This document shows, one piece after another, positions 52,291 through 58,703 of a DNA stretch of 58,703 nucleotides (position 1 is the first letter of the stretch; the number at the start of each line of letters is the position of its first letter). A program made the translations under genes and the position numbers. This DNA is from Spirochaetota bacterium. GTDB taxonomy: Bacteria; Spirochaetota; B62-G9; DRHN01. The notes under the pieces were generated by a model. That model was not told the DNA's origin. It saw nothing but the letters and a program-made list of their open reading frames with translations, and ran no database searches. The stretch lies in assembly GCA_016934265.1 (NCBI GenBank), contig JAFGTF010000057.1:1-58703 (forward strand), given 5' to 3'.

Positions 52291-52719
52291 ATGAAGACAT
52301 ACACCGCAAAGAAGGGTGAATACCAAAAAAATTGGTATCTCATCGATGCTGAAGACGAGGTCTTAGGAAGGGTCGCGAGCAAGGTCGCTTCCTTGCTCAG
52401 GGGAAAGCACAAAACGACCTATACTCCCCATGAAGATATGGGGGACAACGTCATCATCATCAATTCGGATAAGGTACGGCTCACGGGCAATAAGCATCTT
52501 CAAAAGGCCTATTACAGACATTCCGGCTATCCGGGCGGGATAAAGCAGACCGGATTTCTCGATATGATGAAAAAGGACCCAACTTTCGCCATGAGAAACG
52601 CGGTGAAGGGGATGCTGCCGAAGAACAGGCTCGGCAGAAGGCAGCTGCTTCATGTGAAGATCTATGCGGGGAAAACACACCCCCATGAAGCACAGAAGCC
52701 ACAAAAGGTCGAAATTTAA
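52291..52719 (+). CDS. rplM: 50S ribosomal protein L13
   Basis: A 142-residue large-subunit protein. Signatures are WYLIDAEDEVLGRVASKVAS near the N-terminus, then LLRGKHKTTY, GDNVIIINSDKVRLTG and the later KGMLPKNRLGRRQLLHVKIY. Length and the N- and C-termini are normal. It is followed by rpsI after 17 nt, the usual L13-S9 operon. The candidate promoter at 52238-52266 is directly upstream. Confidence 0.98.
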   Translation: MKTYTAKKGEYQKNWYLIDAEDEVLGRVASKVASLLRGKHKTTYTPHEDMGDNVIIINSDKVRLTGNKHLQKAYYRHSGYPGGIKQTGFLDMMKKDPTFAMRNAVKGMLPKNRLGRRQLLHVKIYAGKTHPHEAQKPQKVEI

Positions 52720-52736
52720 GTAACTGGAGGCGGTTA

Positions 52737-53129
52737 GTGCCGGACAACTGGGTATTCGCGACAGGGAGAAGAAAGACCTCGGTTGCACGAGTTATGATAC
52801 GAAAGGGAAACGGAAGTATTCTTATCAACGAAGTCTCACCTGACGACTACTTTCCTTCAAAGAATCAGGTCGCAGTCATACATCAGCCCCTTCAGGTTTC
52901 GGCCAATACGGGCAAATGGGACCTGAAAGTAACGGTAAAAGGCGGCGGTTACAACGGCCAGGCCGGGGCGATACGCCACGCTATCGCACGGGCCTTGGTG
53001 GAAGTCGACCCCGATTCAAAAAACGCAATTTCCAAGAGCGGCTACCTCACTCGCGATGCGAGAATGGTGGAACGGAAGAAGTCCGGTCAACCGAAAGCGA
53101 GAAAACGCTTCCAGTTCTCCAAGCGGTAA
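52737..53129 (+). CDS. rpsI: 30S ribosomal protein S9
   Basis: A 130-residue small-subunit protein starting at GTG (52737) with CTGGAGG 6 nt before it. Signatures are FATGRRKTSVARVMIRKGNG, GGGYNGQAGAIRHAIARALV and the basic tail GYLTRDARMVERKKSGQPKA ending FQFSKR, which reaches the P-site tRNA. The start codon is the only unusual point, and an in-frame ATG is absent near it. Co-transcribed with rplM. A short T-run (53142-53147) follows, without a clear hairpin. Confidence 0.98.
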   Translation: MPDNWVFATGRRKTSVARVMIRKGNGSILINEVSPDDYFPSKNQVAVIHQPLQVSANTGKWDLKVTVKGGGYNGQAGAIRHAIARALVEVDPDSKNAISKSGYLTRDARMVERKKSGQPKARKRFQFSKR

Positions 53130-53206
53130 GATTGCTATCGGCTTTTTTAGCTGTGTGCACCAGTCTTATAAATCCTGAACACCATTAAAATCCGCTTTAT
53201 TGTTGC

Positions 53207-54235
53207 TCACGTTACAGAACCGAAAAACCGAAGAATTTCTCCATAATTGCCGAATACCTTACGGGCACCGTTTTGAACAAGAAGTGTTCGGTGCGCTTTT
53301 TTATCGTCCTCCGATATATCGAGACCTTCGTAAACGAAACCGAGCGGCATCATATTCGCTCTCTTTCCTGCAATCATATCGTCCGGCATATCACCTACGT
53401 AAAAACTCCCGGCGTGCGCCGTGCATCCGCAGCGTTCAAGGCACCGCTCGAGCATGAACGGGTGGGGTTTTCTAAGAGAACTTCCGCTTAGTCTCTCCTC
53501 TTCCATCACATCGTCCTCCGTGACTAAAACCGCGAACATCCGCGTTATACCGAACCGCTCAAGCGCATACACCGCTTCCGAGCGCGGCCTCCCGGTGGCG
53601 ATTGCAAGCTTACAGCGCCGACTCAGCTCTTCGAGCTGCGCCCGGCGTGGAATAAGGGTTTCTTCCATCACGTATCCGGTACCGTCGTAGAAAAGAGGAT
53701 CTTCCCCATAGGTATTATAAAAGAGATCTTTCCCGAGATAGAGCTCCTGAAAGATACGCTTCGCGAGGTTTCCGCTTTTAACGTCTCCCCCGTTCAAAAG
53801 AAACGGGGAACGCCCGCTTGACAAAGAGCGGCGGCCCGAGTAAAAACGTGACACCGGCGTTTCGCCGAGACGTGTGAGAGACCGCCGGTTCGAGGATGCA
53901 AGCACCGACCGGCACATGGATAGAAGCTCTTTATCGTCCTCCGCCTCGCGCACAGCCCGGAACCTGCCGGCAATCGGCGCGTTCTCCCTGTCGAAATACC
54001 TGCCGAGCACGGTATCGATCAGCTCGTAGGTGAGCTCCCAGTCGTTGTTCAGTCCGCCGGAGTTCTTTACCGCCGCAATGTCCCCGAGCGTCACCGATTC
54101 TCGGGACAGTCCGTCCGCACCTATGACCTCGGAGAGATAGCACAGGACCGTACGCCGCACCACCTCCCTGTAGGAACCGGTAACGTCGACTATGACGCCG
54201 TCCATGTCAAGTATGAGAAGCGGCTTCTCACTCAT
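53207..54235 (-). CDS. HAD-family phosphatase at the end of the his operon
   Basis: A 342-residue hydrolase of the haloacid dehalogenase superfamily, similar to the TIGR01548-type group. Motif I is [18 protein letters not shown] (nucleophile in DMDG), motif II is [13 protein letters not shown], the Lys of motif III is in LRKPHPFML and motif IV is [17 protein letters not shown] middle insert of about 100 residues (about 90-185) is larger than the usual cap. It overlaps hisF by 4 nt, so it is translationally coupled to the histidine operon. No hisN or bifunctional hisB phosphatase is in the cluster, so a histidinol-phosphate phosphatase role is the natural guess. Related proteins fused to HisB are known to me from family descriptions. 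The function remains an inference. Confidence 0.82.
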   Translation of the reverse strand: MSEKPLLILDMDGVIVDVTGSYREVVRRTVLCYLSEVIGADGLSRESVTLGDIAAVKNSGGLNNDWELTYELIDTVLGRYFDRENAPIAGRFRAVREAEDDKELLSMCRSVLASSNRRSLTRLGETPVSRFYSGRRSLSSGRSPFLLNGGDVKSGNLAKRIFQELYLGKDLFYNTYGEDPLFYDGTGYVMEETLIPRRAQLEELSRRCKLAIATGRPRSEAVYALERFGITRMFAVLVTEDDVMEEERLSGSSLRKPHPFMLERCLERCGCTAHAGSFYVGDMPDDMIAGKRANMMPLGFVYEGLDISEDDKKAHRTLLVQNGARKVFGNYGEILRFFGSVT

Positions 54236-54993
54236 ACCGATTCCCTGATTTCGATTCCCCTGCCCGAGAGGTAGGCTTTCGCCTGCGGCACGGTGAACTC
54301 ACCGTAATGAAATATCGAGGCTGCAAGAACCGCGGATGCGCCGCCCAGCCGTATCGCGTCGTAGAGATGCGAAAGAATACCGCAGCCGCCCGAGGCTATA
54401 ACCGGAATATTGACGAGCGAGGTTATTTTCTGAAGGAGCTCTATATCGTATCCGTCTTTCGTACCGTCTCTGTCCATGCTCGTAACGAGAAGCTCTCCAG
54501 CCCCTAAGTTTTCCGCCTCTCTACACCATTCTATCGCATCGATATCCGTCCTGTGACGCCCCCCCGTGACATAGACCTTGAAACCGTCTTTCTCCCGCTT
54601 GACATCCACCGCCACTACGATGCACTGATTCCCGTAATTACGCGCCCCCTCGCTGATAAGACCAGGATTTCGAACCGCAGCCGTGTTAATGGAGACCTTA
54701 TCCGCTCCCGCCTTTAAAAGTGTTGCCATATCTTGAACGGTACGGATTCCGCCTCCGACGGTAAAGGGTATGAATATCTCGTCCGACACGGACTCCACGA
54801 CCTCGACGAGCGTCTCCCGGTTGTCGGATGTGGCGGTAATATCCAGGAAAACGAGCTCATCCGCGCCCTCCCTATCATACTTTCTCGCCCATTCAACCGG
54901 ATCCCCGGCATCACGAATATTGACGAAGTTAATACCCTTGACGACCCTGCCCCGTGTGATGTCTAGACACGGTATTATCCTCTTCTTGAGCAT
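54232..54993 (-). CDS. hisF: Imidazole glycerol phosphate synthase, cyclase subunit
   Basis: HisF joins PRFAR with ammonia from HisH to give imidazole glycerol phosphate and AICAR. A 253-residue TIM barrel of normal length: [20 protein letters not shown] (catalytic Asp in CLD), [33 protein letters not shown] and [15 protein letters not shown], with the phosphate-binding Gly loops. It starts 3 nt after the hisA stop and overlaps the HAD gene by 4 nt. The ammonia-supplying partner HisH is encoded upstream in the same operon. Confidence 0.97.
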   Translation of the reverse strand: MLKKRIIPCLDITRGRVVKGINFVNIRDAGDPVEWARKYDREGADELVFLDITATSDNRETLVEVVESVSDEIFIPFTVGGGIRTVQDMATLLKAGADKVSINTAAVRNPGLISEGARNYGNQCIVVAVDVKREKDGFKVYVTGGRHRTDIDAIEWCREAENLGAGELLVTSMDRDGTKDGYDIELLQKITSLVNIPVIASGGCGILSHLYDAIRLGGASAVLAASIFHYGEFTVPQAKAYLSGRGIEIRESV

Positions 54994-54996
54994 CGC

Positions 54997-55737
54997 TCAA
55001 CCCTCTTTTACCCTCTCGCACAACACCCTGCACGCATCGCGGACCGACAGCGTCCCCTCGTAGACCGCCCTCCCGGAGATAACGCCCTCCACCCCGTCTT
55101 CTTCCAGCGCCTTCAGCGCGATTATGTCCTCGATTCGGGACACCCCGCCGGCGGCAATCACCGGCAGGCCGGTCGCATGCGCCATACGACGGATACCCTC
55201 TATGTTGGGTCCCATCATCATACCGTCACGGGCGATATCGGTATACACGATACGGGAGAACCCCGCGTCCTTTACCTGCATTCCGAGATCGACGGCATCC
55301 ACTCCCGCCGCTTCCGTCCATCCGCTGATCCTGACCACACCTTCCTTCGCGTCTATTCCGGCAGCAAGCGCCCGGCCGAACTCAACGACGAGTTGGGTCA
55401 CGAGAGGCAGGGCTTTCACGACGATTGTCCCGAGTATGATCCTCGAAACGCCGATATCGAGGAGGGCGACGACATCCTTTTTTTTCCTCACTCCCCCGCC
55501 GACTTCAAGCGGGATATCGACCGCTTTCCGTATTCGTGCCAGCACCTCCCGGTTGTGTCCCCCTTCGCCCTTAGCCGCATCGAGGTCGATTATGTGAACC
55601 CAACGGGCGCCTTCCGCTTCGAAAAAGCGGGCGGTATCCACCGGATCAGCGTCGTATTCCGTTTTCCTGCGGTAGTCGCCCTGCATGAGCCTGACACACC
55701 GTCCTTCGATGAGGTCTATCGCAGGCATGAAGTCCAT
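54997..55737 (-). CDS. hisA: ProFAR isomerase HisA
   Basis: HisA catalyses the Amadori rearrangement of ProFAR to PRFAR. A 246-residue TIM barrel: [20 protein letters not shown] (catalytic Asp in AID), [30 protein letters not shown] and, in the second half, [20 protein letters not shown] with [13 protein letters not shown]. It is separated from hisH by a 215-bp gap filled with repeats, while hisA-hisF-HAD are tightly packed. This suggests the repeats entered the operon between hisH and hisA. Confidence 0.97.
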   Translation of the reverse strand: MDFMPAIDLIEGRCVRLMQGDYRRKTEYDADPVDTARFFEAEGARWVHIIDLDAAKGEGGHNREVLARIRKAVDIPLEVGGGVRKKKDVVALLDIGVSRIILGTIVVKALPLVTQLVVEFGRALAAGIDAKEGVVRISGWTEAAGVDAVDLGMQVKDAGFSRIVYTDIARDGMMMGPNIEGIRRMAHATGLPVIAAGGVSRIEDIIALKALEEDGVEGVISGRAVYEGTLSVRDACRVLCERVKEG

Positions 55738-55952
55738 CGTTCTTCGCCCTTTTTATCGTATTCCCTGATCAAAACCTGTCAGTAGTATTCGTTTCCAGCA
55801 CATCCGACCCTTCATTGCGAGGAAGCGGACATCGAAGATACTCCTTGTCTGACGACGAAACAACCTGTGATTCCTTTGTTCTGTTCACAGATTGCTTCGC
55901 TAAAAGACCCCTCCGGGGTCTTCGCTCGCAATGACCGTATTCGAACCAGGGA
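55738..55952. repeat. Repeat-filled gap inside the his operon (family-1 copy B)
   Basis: Contains a complete family-1 copy at 55891-55935: ATTGCTTCGC arm, core AAGACCCC-TCC-GGGGTCTT (8-bp stem, 55904-55922), and the arm CGCTCGCAATGAC. A partial arm CATTGCGAGGAAGCG lies at 55814-55828. No gene is credible here. A hairpin of this strength could also affect expression of hisA-hisF. Confidence 0.75.
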
Positions 55953-56552
55953 TTACATTGCCGCAAAATTTCGTAAAAGATGCAGTCCCGGTCTCTGGCT
56001 CTTCTCCGGATGGAACTGAACACCGAAGACGTTTTTTCTTCCCACCGCCGATACGAACTTTCCGCCATGGTCGGTCTCCGAGACGACGTCGCCTCTTTGC
56101 TCCGGCCGGGCGACATAGGAATGGACGAAATAGAAATCCGCCCCTTCGGGAATACCCGAAAAAATGGGGCTTTTCTGAGACTGAAAAACGCCGTTCCATC
56201 CCATGTGAGGAACCTGCCTTCCCGGGGGAAACAACACCACATGTCCCGGTATGATTCCCAATCCCCTCGTAAGCCCGTGCTCGACGCTGTCCGAAAATAA
56301 AAGCTGCATGCCGAGGCACACACCAAGCAAGGGCCTGCCCGAGTCTATGTGGTTCAGTATCGGCTCTATCAGCCCGCGGTTTTCCAGTATCTCCATCGCC
56401 CTCGGAAAAGCGCCGACCCCCGGGAGCACGAGCGATTCCGCTCCCTTGAGGCCGTCGGGCCCCGTCACCACACGAACGTCGAATCCCTGGACGGAAAATC
56501 CCCTGTAAATAGACTTGATATTGCTTATTCCGAGATCTATTATGGTTATCAA
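55953..56552 (-). CDS. hisH: Imidazole glycerol phosphate synthase, glutamine amidotransferase subunit
   Basis: HisH hydrolyses glutamine and channels ammonia to HisF. 199 residues, normal length. The class I amidotransferase triad is visible: Cys in LLGVCLGMQLLF (about 80), and His and Glu in VFGVQFHPEKSQ (about 180). The N-terminus, MITIIDLGISNIKSIYRGF, and VLPGVGAFPRAM are typical. It lies 29 nt after hisB and directly before the repeat-filled gap. The stop codon at 55953 is close to the repeat arm, yet the C-terminus appears intact. Confidence 0.96.
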   Translation of the reverse strand: MITIIDLGISNIKSIYRGFSVQGFDVRVVTGPDGLKGAESLVLPGVGAFPRAMEILENRGLIEPILNHIDSGRPLLGVCLGMQLLFSDSVEHGLTRGLGIIPGHVVLFPPGRQVPHMGWNGVFQSQKSPIFSGIPEGADFYFVHSYVARPEQRGDVVSETDHGGKFVSAVGRKNVFGVQFHPEKSQRPGLHLLRNFAAM

Positions 56553-56581
56553 CTCGAATTCCCGTATCGATATGATGAATC

Positions 56582-57169
56582 CTATAACACGCCCTTTGTG
56601 GAAGGCACGCCCTTTCCGGTGATCCGGGTCGCGTCGAAAAGCGCAAGCCCGAACGCCTTGAAACAGGCCTCAACGAGATGGTGGGTATTTTTACCCCGAA
56701 TGGAATCGATATGAAGGGTTATTCCCGCGCCGTGCGCAAAAGCGCGCATGAACTCCTCGACGAGTCCAGCGTTGAAATGGAGGATGTGGGGGTCTATCAC
56801 CGGCACCTCGTAGTATAAGAACGGCCTCCCCGAGATATCGATGCTGACGCGAACGAGCGCCTCGTCCATGGGTACCAAGCAGGACGCAAAGCGCCGTATT
56901 CCGCCCTTGTCGCCTATCGCCTTTTCAAACGCGTCTCCGAGCGTGATACCGGTATCCTCTACCAGGTGATGATAATCCACTTCGATGTCGCCCTTCGCTT
57001 TGATTTCCATGTCGAACTTCCCGTGTTTCGAAAACAGCTCGAGAAGATGATCGAAAAACGGTACGCCGGTATCGATGGCATATACGCCGGTACCGTCGAT
57101 ATCGAACTTCAGCGTTATATCGGTTTCCGACGTTTTTCTTCGAACCTCCGCTGTTCTTCCGGACTTCAT
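56582..57169 (-). CDS. hisB: Imidazoleglycerol-phosphate dehydratase
   Basis: HisB dehydrates imidazole glycerol phosphate to imidazole acetol phosphate. The start at 57169 gives the typical 195 residues (MKSGRTAEVRRKTSETDITL), with GAGGTG a few nt before it and 4 nt after the hisD stop. An ATG at 57193 would overlap hisD and add eight residues. Metal-binding motifs are GVPFFDHLLELFSKHG, DYHHLVEDTGITLGDAFEKA and the later EEFMRAFAHGAGITLHI. It is the monofunctional form without a phosphatase domain, so histidinol phosphatase must be supplied separately. Confidence 0.96.
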   Translation of the reverse strand: MKSGRTAEVRRKTSETDITLKFDIDGTGVYAIDTGVPFFDHLLELFSKHGKFDMEIKAKGDIEVDYHHLVEDTGITLGDAFEKAIGDKGGIRRFASCLVPMDEALVRVSIDISGRPFLYYEVPVIDPHILHFNAGLVEEFMRAFAHGAGITLHIDSIRGKNTHHLVEACFKAFGLALFDATRITGKGVPSTKGVL

Positions 57170-57173
57170 GATA

Positions 57174-58490
57174 TCACCTCTCTCTTCTGACATCTATGGA
57201 CCTGTAGTGCGAGTCCAGTCCCTCGAGGCGTGCAAACGTCTTCGCGTACCCGCCGAGGTCGTCCACCCCTTTTTTCGACATTTCCACCACGCTGCTGCTC
57301 TTTAGAAAGCTCGTTACCGACAGAGGGGAGAAAAACCTAGCGCTGCCTGCCGTGGGGAGCACATGACTGGGCCCGGCGATGTAATCGCCGAACGCCTCCG
57401 CCGTTTCGCCACCGATGAATATCGCACCGGCGTTTTTTATCTTGGGCACTATCTTTTCAGGGTCCTTCAGATGAAGCTCGAGATGCTCCGGCGCCACCTC
57501 ATTCACGACCGCGACGGCCGTCTCCATATCCCGCACGATGTAAATCCTCCCGAAATCCTCCAAGGCCTTTTCAATGGTCGATCTCCGCACGGCTTCCGAA
57601 AGCAGCTTGTCCATTTCCTTCTGCACAGCCAGTGCCTCATCCATGGAAAAGACCACGCAGAGCGCCCTCGCCCGTTCGTCGTGCTCGGCCTGTGCGAGAA
57701 GGTCTATTGCGGCGAGTTTCGGGTCGACGGATCCGTCGGCGACGATGAGAACCTCGCTCGGTCCCGCGATCATGTCGATATCCACCGTTCCGAAGAGCTC
57801 TTTCTTCGCACACGCGACATAGATGTTCCCCGGACCCACGATCTTGTCGACCCTCGGGACGGATTCAGTACCCAGCGCAAGCGCTGCGATACCCTGTACC
57901 CCGCCGATCCTGAAGACACGGAGGACGATGCCGAGCTCCTCCTGTATCACGACCATCGCCGCTGCGAGTACCGACGGCGAACGAAACGATCCGGGCGGCG
58001 ATATGACGGTGATCTCGCCGACCCCCGCAACTGCGGCCGGAACAACCGTCATCACGAGCGACGAAGGGTAGACGGCCGTCCCGCCCGGTATATAGACCCC
58101 TACTCTTTCTATCGGCGTATACCGCTCTCCCAGGCGGTTTCCGAGCTCGTCGACGAACGACCAGTCTCCCGGCACCGCGTGCCGCACAATGTGAGTCTGA
58201 AACCGCCTGACGCGCCCGATCGCTACCGCCACCGCTTCACGAAACGTTTCTTCGACTCCCCTCGAAGCTGATTCTATCTCCTCTTTTGACACCGCAATCC
58301 GGGCTACGGGAAGTTCGATACCGTCGAAGCGCTTCGTAAAATCCACGACCGCATCGTCTCCCCGTGTACCCACCTCACGGATGATTTCCGTTACGTCCCG
58401 CTTCAGCTCCTGTGGAAAATCAACGAAGCTATCACGAAAATACGGGCCGATCTCCTTTTTTTCAAGATCGCGTATATCCTCTATCTTCAT
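57174..58490 (-). CDS. hisD: Histidinol dehydrogenase
   Basis: HisD performs the last two oxidations from histidinol to histidine with NAD and zinc. 438 residues. Signature regions are RYTPIERVGVYIPGGTAVYP, DKIVGPGNIYVACAKKELFG, DMIAGPSEVLIVADGS, LLAQAEHDERA and VNEVAPEHLELH, the last with the catalytic Glu-His. Toward the end comes GPSHVLPTAGSARFFSPLSV. It is the first gene of the operon in this window, starting at 58490 with a GAGGG-type site. hisG, hisC, hisI and hisE are not in the window, and the 213 bp upstream carry family-1 repeats. Confidence 0.97.
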   Translation of the reverse strand: MKIEDIRDLEKKEIGPYFRDSFVDFPQELKRDVTEIIREVGTRGDDAVVDFTKRFDGIELPVARIAVSKEEIESASRGVEETFREAVAVAIGRVRRFQTHIVRHAVPGDWSFVDELGNRLGERYTPIERVGVYIPGGTAVYPSSLVMTVVPAAVAGVGEITVISPPGSFRSPSVLAAAMVVIQEELGIVLRVFRIGGVQGIAALALGTESVPRVDKIVGPGNIYVACAKKELFGTVDIDMIAGPSEVLIVADGSVDPKLAAIDLLAQAEHDERARALCVVFSMDEALAVQKEMDKLLSEAVRRSTIEKALEDFGRIYIVRDMETAVAVVNEVAPEHLELHLKDPEKIVPKIKNAGAIFIGGETAEAFGDYIAGPSHVLPTAGSARFFSPLSVTSFLKSSSVVEMSKKGVDDLGGYAKTFARLEGLDSHYRSIDVRRER

Positions 58491-58627
58491 GCGCCCTCTT
58501 CTAAAACCCTTTGCCTCCGGACAGTCTTTTTATTTCCTTTCCGGTTTAGCTGTAAATATTCGATACAATAACCTACAGAAACCCGAAGGGTCGACTCAAT
58601 CCGCATGATTTAACAGCAAGTACGTAG

Positions 58628-58672
58628 ATTGCTTCGCTATCGGACATCTTCGATGTCCTCGCTCGCAATGAC
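58628..58672 (+). repeat. Family-1 repeat, copy C
   Basis: ATTGCTTCGCT arm, core GGACATC-TTC-GATGTCC (58642-58658, 7-bp stem) and the CTCGCTCGCAATGAC arm, located upstream of hisD. The core sequence differs from all other copies but keeps the palindrome and 3-nt loop. Confidence 0.75.
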
Positions 58673-58695
58673 TTTTCAAGAATAACCCCCTATAT

Positions 58696-58703
58696 GTCAT
58701 TGC
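58696..58703 (-). repeat. Start of another family-1 copy at the window edge
   Basis: GTCATTGC at the very end matches the first bases of copies D and E and is cut off by the window boundary. Too short to be sure. Confidence 0.4.

Noticed and set aside
55769..56326. Open frame of 185 codons across the hisH 3' end and the repeat gap
   Set aside because: It lies out of frame on the hisH strand, shows no family features, and hisH is clearly the real gene.

Overview
The window is one chromosomal segment of a Gram-negative-type bacterium with a heavy investment in signal transduction: chemoreceptors, hybrid kinases, c-di-GMP-type domains and periplasmic sensors. I cannot fix the phylum from the sequence. 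The alaS, rpsI, DUF342 and his/HAD content would fit a spirochaete or a deltaproteobacterium-like lineage, and spirochaete is a low-confidence guess. No rRNA, tRNA, CRISPR array, prophage or intact transposase was seen.

Layout. 1-1080 is the 3' part of a phenylacetate-CoA ligase gene. 1081-1995 is a repeat-rich island around a small GIY-YIG nuclease gene. 1996-4605 (minus) is clpB. 4922-12937 holds a 16-PAS histidine kinase and its likely NarL/LuxR-type regulator, with a four-helix-bundle (S23/IVP) gene wedged between them inside G-rich repeats. 13556-32115 is a long plus-strand signalling block: a CheY; a Wsp/ACF-like chemosensory operon (CheW, CheR-TPR, CheW, ABC-type binding protein, two MCPs, CheA-REC, CheB); then a REC-PAS-kinase, two single-domain regulators and a REC-PAS5-kinase-REC hybrid. 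32669-35997 holds a regulator/DUF342 pair facing an HD-GYP phosphodiesterase. 36137-37861 is an AT-rich type II restriction-modification module with a frameshifted endonuclease, bracketed by inverted G-rich repeats. 38072-42780 carries a DUF445 protein and a nucleoside-type ABC importer without a binding protein. 43055-44005 encodes a class III cyclase fused to PilZ.

From 44048 the window is mostly minus-strand housekeeping: pdxA, a voltage-sensor-like membrane protein overlapping an unknown helical gene, alaS and recX. On the plus strand are an Fsr-like MFS transporter and rplM-rpsI. A minus-strand histidine operon follows (hisD-hisB-hisH, a repeat-filled gap, hisA-hisF, then a HAD hydrolase that could be the missing histidinol-phosphate phosphatase).

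Most notable are two dispersed repeat families. Family 1 has conserved arms (ATTGCTTCGCT and CTCGCAATGAC) around a core that differs in sequence from copy to copy but stays palindromic with a 3-nt loop. It flanks the GIY-YIG gene as 52-bp direct repeats and also interrupts the his operon. Family 2 is G-rich (GGGATTGGGG-like), flanks the four-helix-bundle gene, and brackets the restriction-modification module as inverted copies. Both look like small mobile or REPIN-like systems linked to very small ORFs. Other leads are the pore-less voltage sensor with seven charges at every third S4 position, the cyclase-PilZ fusion lacking the transition-state Asn, and the Wsp-like operon with a kinase where WspR would be.
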